From: Parapedobacter indicus
GTDB lineage: Bacteria; Bacteroidota; Bacteroidia; Sphingobacteriales; Sphingobacteriaceae
NCBI RefSeq assembly: GCF_900113765.1
Contig: NZ_FOQO01000004.1
Coordinates: 62,001 to 126,000, forward strand
Reading direction: 5' to 3'
DNA length: 64,000 bases
Numbering within the stretch: the first letter of the stretch is position 1; each line of letters opens with the position of its first letter. A program made the position numbers and the translations under genes. Positions 60,016-64,000 of this stretch are shown in pieces. The notes beneath the pieces are model-generated. The model was not told the DNA's origin. It worked only from the letters and a program-made list of their open reading frames with translations, and did not search any database.

Positions 60016-60022
60016 CTCCTTT
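60016..60022 (-). promoter_or_regulatory. Shine-Dalgarno site of the Spy-like gene
   Basis: AAAGGAG, 6 nt before the ATG. It is one of only three consensus sites I found at gene starts in the window. Confidence 0.65.
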
Positions 60023-60150
60023 CGTTACTTTTGGAAAACCGTTAACTATTTCCCATTGTTTGTATTTGTAAGAGCGGGTTTGCAGGGAAAAGTTTAACTG
60101 CCCCTCTGTTAAAAAATGTTAAAATCTCTGGAAAAAATATAGGCAGTCCA

Positions 60151-60182
60151 TTTCGCGTCCCGGGGAATATTTCGTATCCTTG
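60151..60182 (+). promoter_or_regulatory. Promoter of the TonB-dependent receptor
   Basis: TTTC at 60151-60154, 20-bp spacer and TATCCTTG at 60175-60182, each one base off consensus. Leader about 19 nt. Confidence 0.45.
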
Positions 60183-60207
60183 TATACGCCCCTTATAATT
60201 TACCATT

Positions 60208-63200
60208 ATGAAAAGACCATTTACCTCAAAGCACATCGGATGGTTTATATGGCTGTTCGCGCTTCAATTCAGTTTTTCTCCGGCTTTCGCCCAGACTATA
60301 CTTTCCGGCACCGTAACCGATGCATCCGCAACTCCCTTGATTGGTGTCAGTATTCAAGTAAAGGGAAAAGTAGTCGGAACTACCACCAACACCGAAGGAA
60401 GGTTTACCTTGCGCATCAACGATTCTCCTCCTTTTACGCTCATCGTATCATCCCTTGGCTTTAACTCACAGGAAATTGTACTAAGCCAAGCGACAGAAGA
60501 TTTAACCATCACGCTGGAAGAACAGTCCATTATGGCTTCTGAAGTCGTCGTTTCGGCATCGCGTGTAGAGGAAAGTGTGATGAAATCACCGGTATCTATT
60601 GAAAAGCTGAATGTATTGGGTATTCGAGAGAGTCCACAGCCTACCTTCTACGACGCCTTACAAAATCTGAAAGGCGTTGAAATGAGTACCCAGTCGCTCA
60701 CCTTTCGTTCTGTTAATACGAGGGGTTTTGGGTCCAATGGCAACATCCGCTTGGTGCAATTGGTTGACGGAATGGATAACCAAGCCCCTGGCCTTAACTT
60801 TCCGGTTGGTAATGTGGTCGGCATGTCTGAACTCGACGTCGAAAGCGTTGAACTTCTTCCCGGAGCGGCATCGGCGCTGTATGGTCCCAATGCGGTCAAC
60901 GGCCTCCTGCTGATGAATAGCAAATCGCCGTTTGTTTACCAAGGCGTAAGTGCCTATGTAAAAACGGGTGTGATGAGTGCATCCAACCGTACCCAACGGA
61001 ATACAGGGTTTTACGATGTGGCGGTTCGATTTGCGAAGGCATTCAACGACCGGTTTGCGATTAAGGCGAATGTCGCTTATCTCACGGCCGACGATTGGCA
61101 GGCAACTGACTACCGCGATCAAAGTTTAACCAACGAAACCAATCTCTCCAACAATACCGGCAACGTACAAGGCAATCCTACTTACGATGGGGTAAACTGG
61201 TATGGTGAGGTGGGTGCCAACCTGTATGATATCCTATATGCCAACGGACAGCCGGGCGATGGGTCCAATGGCAGCTCGGCAGCCATGGGTGCCATCTTTG
61301 CAACACCGATTCCGCAGATCGGCAATCAGACATTGCCGCAGTTTATCGGAGGCTCAGATCCGATCGCCCAGCTCGGCGTCACGCGGTCTATCTTCGAGAA
61401 TATGGTGCCCCAATATTATCAGCCTGCACCGGGCTATTCCGAACAGCGGCTGACCGACTACCCGACAAAGAGCCTCAAGCTGAATGCGTCCCTGCATTAC
61501 CGGATCAACGACGAGATCGAAGCCATCCTCCAAGCCAATTGGGGAAAAGGATCTACGGTCTATACGGCAGCCGACCGATACAACATCCAAAATTTCACTT
61601 TGGGGCAATATAAGACTGAATTGCGGGGCGACAACTTCTTTGTAAGGGGGTATACCACACGTGAAAATTCCGGTGATGCCCACGCACTGGGTGTACTGGC
61701 CAGCCTAATGGGCCAACGCTATCTGCAGACAGCCATCGGTACAGGAGCACCCGCCTTTGTCCAAAATGCATACACCCAATATGCGGGCGCTTTCCTGACA
61801 GCCTATCAACAGGCAATGGGCGGCGGAGCCAGCCACAGCATGGCTGTAGAGGCGGCACGCGGGGCAGCAAACGCCTATGCTGGAGCGAATCGAGAAGAAT
61901 GGATGCGTAACGCCATGACCCCCGCTTTAGCGACCGCAAACGGCATGTACCTCCCCGGCGGCTCCGACTTTGAAACTTCGATAGCCGATATTAAAACACG
62001 CGCGATCCCTACCGGAGCCAATTTCCTCGATCGATCCAACATGTACCACGCCGAAGCGATGTACAATTTCAAGCGGCAGATAGATCCGGCTGTTGTCGAA
62101 CTGATCGCGGGTGCCAATTACCGGGTTTACGACCTCAACTCGGAAGGCACTTTGTTTGCGCTGCAGGACAATGGCGAAGAGTTCAATATCCGCGAATACG
62201 GTGCCTATGTACAAGCAGGACGCAATTTCAACGATATTTTTAAACTTACGGCATCCCTGCGTTACGACAAAAATGAAAACTTTAAAGGACAATTCAGCCC
62301 CCGTGTATCGGGTGTACTTACAGTTGCCGAGCATCATAACTTCCGGGCATCTTTTCAACGCGGATTCCGCATCCCCACCACCCAAAATCAATACATAGAC
62401 CTGGTGACTCCCCAAGCACACCTGGTGGGTGGCCTACCCCTATTCCGCGAACGATATAACATGATCGAAAATCCGGTATATGCCCTGTCTGATGTCCAAA
62501 ATGGAAACCCCACGCCTTACCAATTCAAAGAATGGGAGCCTGAGAAAGTGGAAACTTACGAAGTGGGCTATAAAAGTGCTATTGACAACCGGCTGTTCGT
62601 TGATCTGTTTTATTATTACAACCGGTTCCTTACATTCGAAGGAGCTGCCGTGCTGGTACAACTAAAAGACCCGGGCGGTTCGCTGGCAGACCTGGCGGAT
62701 CCTACTCGCCGCACCGTATATAGCATGCCGTTAAATGCTCCCCAAACTATCAAAAATTCCGGATGGGGCATCGGATTGGATTACCTCATCGGAAATGGGT
62801 TTACACTCACGGGCAATGTCACTCAGAATGTACTGCTCAACGGCGACAAAATCCGTGAACGGGATCCCTCATTTATTACATCGTTCAACTCACCGGAATA
62901 TCGGTTCAATGTAGGACTTTCCAATCGGGATATCAAACGAACCGGATGGGGCTTTGGTCTTACGTTCCGTCATCAAACCGAATTTCTGTGGAATGGAACG
63001 ATTGGTACACCGGCTATCAATGTGGCCAGGCAATCCATCATACCGGCATTTTCCACGTTTGATGCACAAATAAGTAAGAAAATTCCCGGTATCAAATCCA
63101 TTGTGAAATTAGGTGGCACCAATATAGGCAGTAAATTGTATACAACCGGTTGGGGCAATCCGTCCGTTGGAGGATTATATTACGTATCCATTCTGTTTGA

Positions 63201-63216
63201 CGAGTTACTGAATTAA
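60208..63216 (+). CDS. TonB-dependent receptor with carboxypeptidase-like regulatory domain
   Basis: 1002 residues. Signal peptide (cleavage near FSPAFAQ), CarboxypepD-regulatory-like domain (about 30-110, LSGTVTDASATPLIGVSIQVKG in part), a TonB-box-like EVVVSASR (about 112-119), plug (about 125-240, FRSVNTRGFGSNGNIRLVQLVDG in part) and a barrel of about 750 residues ending FDELLN. It is not SusC-like: it has no susD partner and lacks the SusC plug signature. Substrate is open (siderophore, vitamin or peptide). It is followed by a terminator and the ABC gene. Confidence 0.9.
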   Translation: MKRPFTSKHIGWFIWLFALQFSFSPAFAQTILSGTVTDASATPLIGVSIQVKGKVVGTTTNTEGRFTLRINDSPPFTLIVSSLGFNSQEIVLSQATEDLTITLEEQSIMASEVVVSASRVEESVMKSPVSIEKLNVLGIRESPQPTFYDALQNLKGVEMSTQSLTFRSVNTRGFGSNGNIRLVQLVDGMDNQAPGLNFPVGNVVGMSELDVESVELLPGAASALYGPNAVNGLLLMNSKSPFVYQGVSAYVKTGVMSASNRTQRNTGFYDVAVRFAKAFNDRFAIKANVAYLTADDWQATDYRDQSLTNETNLSNNTGNVQGNPTYDGVNWYGEVGANLYDILYANGQPGDGSNGSSAAMGAIFATPIPQIGNQTLPQFIGGSDPIAQLGVTRSIFENMVPQYYQPAPGYSEQRLTDYPTKSLKLNASLHYRINDEIEAILQANWGKGSTVYTAADRYNIQNFTLGQYKTELRGDNFFVRGYTTRENSGDAHALGVLASLMGQRYLQTAIGTGAPAFVQNAYTQYAGAFLTAYQQAMGGGASHSMAVEAARGAANAYAGANREEWMRNAMTPALATANGMYLPGGSDFETSIADIKTRAIPTGANFLDRSNMYHAEAMYNFKRQIDPAVVELIAGANYRVYDLNSEGTLFALQDNGEEFNIREYGAYVQAGRNFNDIFKLTASLRYDKNENFKGQFSPRVSGVLTVAEHHNFRASFQRGFRIPTTQNQYIDLVTPQAHLVGGLPLFRERYNMIENPVYALSDVQNGNPTPYQFKEWEPEKVETYEVGYKSAIDNRLFVDLFYYYNRFLTFEGAAVLVQLKDPGGSLADLADPTRRTVYSMPLNAPQTIKNSGWGIGLDYLIGNGFTLTGNVTQNVLLNGDKIRERDPSFITSFNSPEYRFNVGLSNRDIKRTGWGFGLTFRHQTEFLWNGTIGTPAINVARQSIIPAFSTFDAQISKKIPGIKSIVKLGGTNIGSKLYTTGWGNPSVGGLYYVSILFDELLN

Positions 63217-63255
63217 TCACGAAATAGTGTAAGGTATCGCAATCAATTTTTGAAT

Positions 63256-63300
63256 GATGCCGCGGATCAAGCGGAATCTGCGGCATCTGTTCTTTCTCTT
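63256..63300 (+). terminator. Terminator after the TonB-dependent receptor
   Basis: Stem of 12 pairs with one mismatch (63256-63267 with 63276-63287, loop of 8) followed by TGTTCTTTCTCTT. It would end the receptor message before the ABC gene. Confidence 0.6.
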
Positions 63301-63407
63301 CCAGCCGTTGTTCTTTTCGATGCCGCTAAATTAATATCCGACAACCCTGCTGTAACAAATCCCCCCATTGGCCGTCAAAAAGGACAAATGAACCACAGAA
63401 CACACAT

Positions 63408-64000
63408 ATGCTGGAAATCAGAAACATCGTAAAACAATATGCCAATCACCGCGCGTTGGATGATGTCTCCATCCAGGTAGAAAAAGGCAGCATCTTCGGA
63501 CTGCTCGGTCCTAATGGGGCAGGCAAAACATCACTCATCCGCATCATCAACCAGATCACGGCTCCCGACAGCGGCGAAATTTACTTTGACGGTGAACGGC
63601 TCAATCCATCCCATATTGGCCGCATCGGCTATCTTCCTGAAGAACGGGGACTGTACAAAAAGATGGAAATTGGCGAGCAAATGCTCTATCTGGCCCAACT
63701 AAAGGGCCTTTCCCGGAAAGAGGCCACCGAACGCATCAAGCATTGGTTTGAAAAGATGGAAATGCAAAGCTGGTGGCACAAAAAGGTTGAGGATCTGAGC
63801 AAAGGCATGCAACAGAAAGTGCAATTTGTGGCTACCGTGGTGCACCGGCCGGACCTGATCATACTGGACGAACCCTTTTCGGGCTTTGACCCCGTAAACG
63901 TTAATATCATCAAAGAGGAAATACTTTCGCTCAATCGCAGCGGTGCCACCCTGATTTTTTCGACGCACCGGATGGAATCCGTGGAGGAACTTTGTGATAG
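63408..64000 (+). CDS. ABC transporter ATP-binding protein, N-terminal part (runs off the right edge)
   Basis: 197 residues are visible from the ATG at 63408. Walker A LGPNGAGKTS (about 38-47), a Q-loop region followed by IGYLPEERGLYKKM, signature LSKGMQQK, Walker B LIILDEPFSGFD and H-loop STHRMES are all present. The PEERGLY motif is typical of NatA/ABC-2-type export ATPases (COG4152-like). A membrane permease gene would be expected just beyond the window. The gene is truncated by the window, not by mutation. Confidence 0.9.
   Translation, partial: MLEIRNIVKQYANHRALDDVSIQVEKGSIFGLLGPNGAGKTSLIRIINQITAPDSGEIYFDGERLNPSHIGRIGYLPEERGLYKKMEIGEQMLYLAQLKGLSRKEATERIKHWFEKMEMQSWWHKKVEDLSKGMQQKVQFVATVVHRPDLIILDEPFSGFDPVNVNIIKEEILSLNRSGATLIFSTHRMESVEELCD

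Overview
The window looks like a chromosomal segment of a Bacteroidota bacterium, most likely in or near the Sphingobacteriaceae (Pedobacter/Parapedobacter-like; inference from gene content only). The signs are a SusC/SusD pair, Mfa-type fimbrillins, an RND pump fused to its TolC-type outer-membrane partner, a PorE-like OmpA protein, and many promoters of the Bacteroidota form TTTG-N19-21-TAnnTTTG. Most start codons lack a Shine-Dalgarno motif. I see no rRNA, tRNA, CRISPR array, IS element or prophage.

Region 1 (1-5720) is a surface-fimbria operon on the minus strand: DUF3575 protein, Mfa1-like major fimbrillin, Mfa2/FimB-like anchor, an accessory fimbrillin and a clostripain-like lipoprotein cut by the window edge. 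A divergent HTH regulator carries a cluster of operator-like repeats. Region 2 (5722-13709) holds envelope and housekeeping genes: recQ-kdsA, kdsD, manC, an enoyl-CoA hydratase and a PorE-like protein. Region 3 (13714-16010) has a PIN-type toxin-antitoxin pair whose toxin ends in a possible -1 frameshift site, a secreted gluconolactonase and a PfpI-like protein.

Region 4 (16082-34769) is a polysaccharide utilisation locus (PUL). It is one tightly packed nine-gene minus-strand operon: susC, susD, GH2, SDR dehydrogenase, SMP-30 lactonase, enolase-superfamily dehydratase, MFS sugar porter and two paralogous six-hairpin glycosidase-like proteins, one of them fused to a GH67-like domain. A divergent AraC regulator sits at its head. 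The three middle enzymes suggest that a released sugar is oxidised, delactonised and dehydrated without phosphorylation.

Region 5 (34761-41148) has a second VapC-type toxin-antitoxin pair and the four-gene ligase-associated DNA damage response set (MBL exonuclease, ATP-dependent ligase, DEXH helicase, PdeM endonuclease). Region 6 (41211-48000) is mixed: thioesterase, Hsp20, FolB, two tandem LuxR-type regulators, an orphan hypothetical protein, a DUF1080 protein and asparagine synthetase. Region 7 (48154-51451) has purN, purH and a DUF72 gene.

Region 8 (51448-58235) is a heavy-metal efflux operon (adaptor, RND-TolC fusion, Cys/His-rich DUF6660 protein) with a CsoR-like palindrome in front of the pump, followed by an RluA-type pseudouridine synthase. 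Region 9 (58236-64000) has a repeat-rich intergenic stretch, 3-hydroxybutyryl-CoA dehydrogenase with a promoter nested in a terminator, a periplasmic charged protein, a TonB-dependent receptor and the start of an ABC transporter gene.
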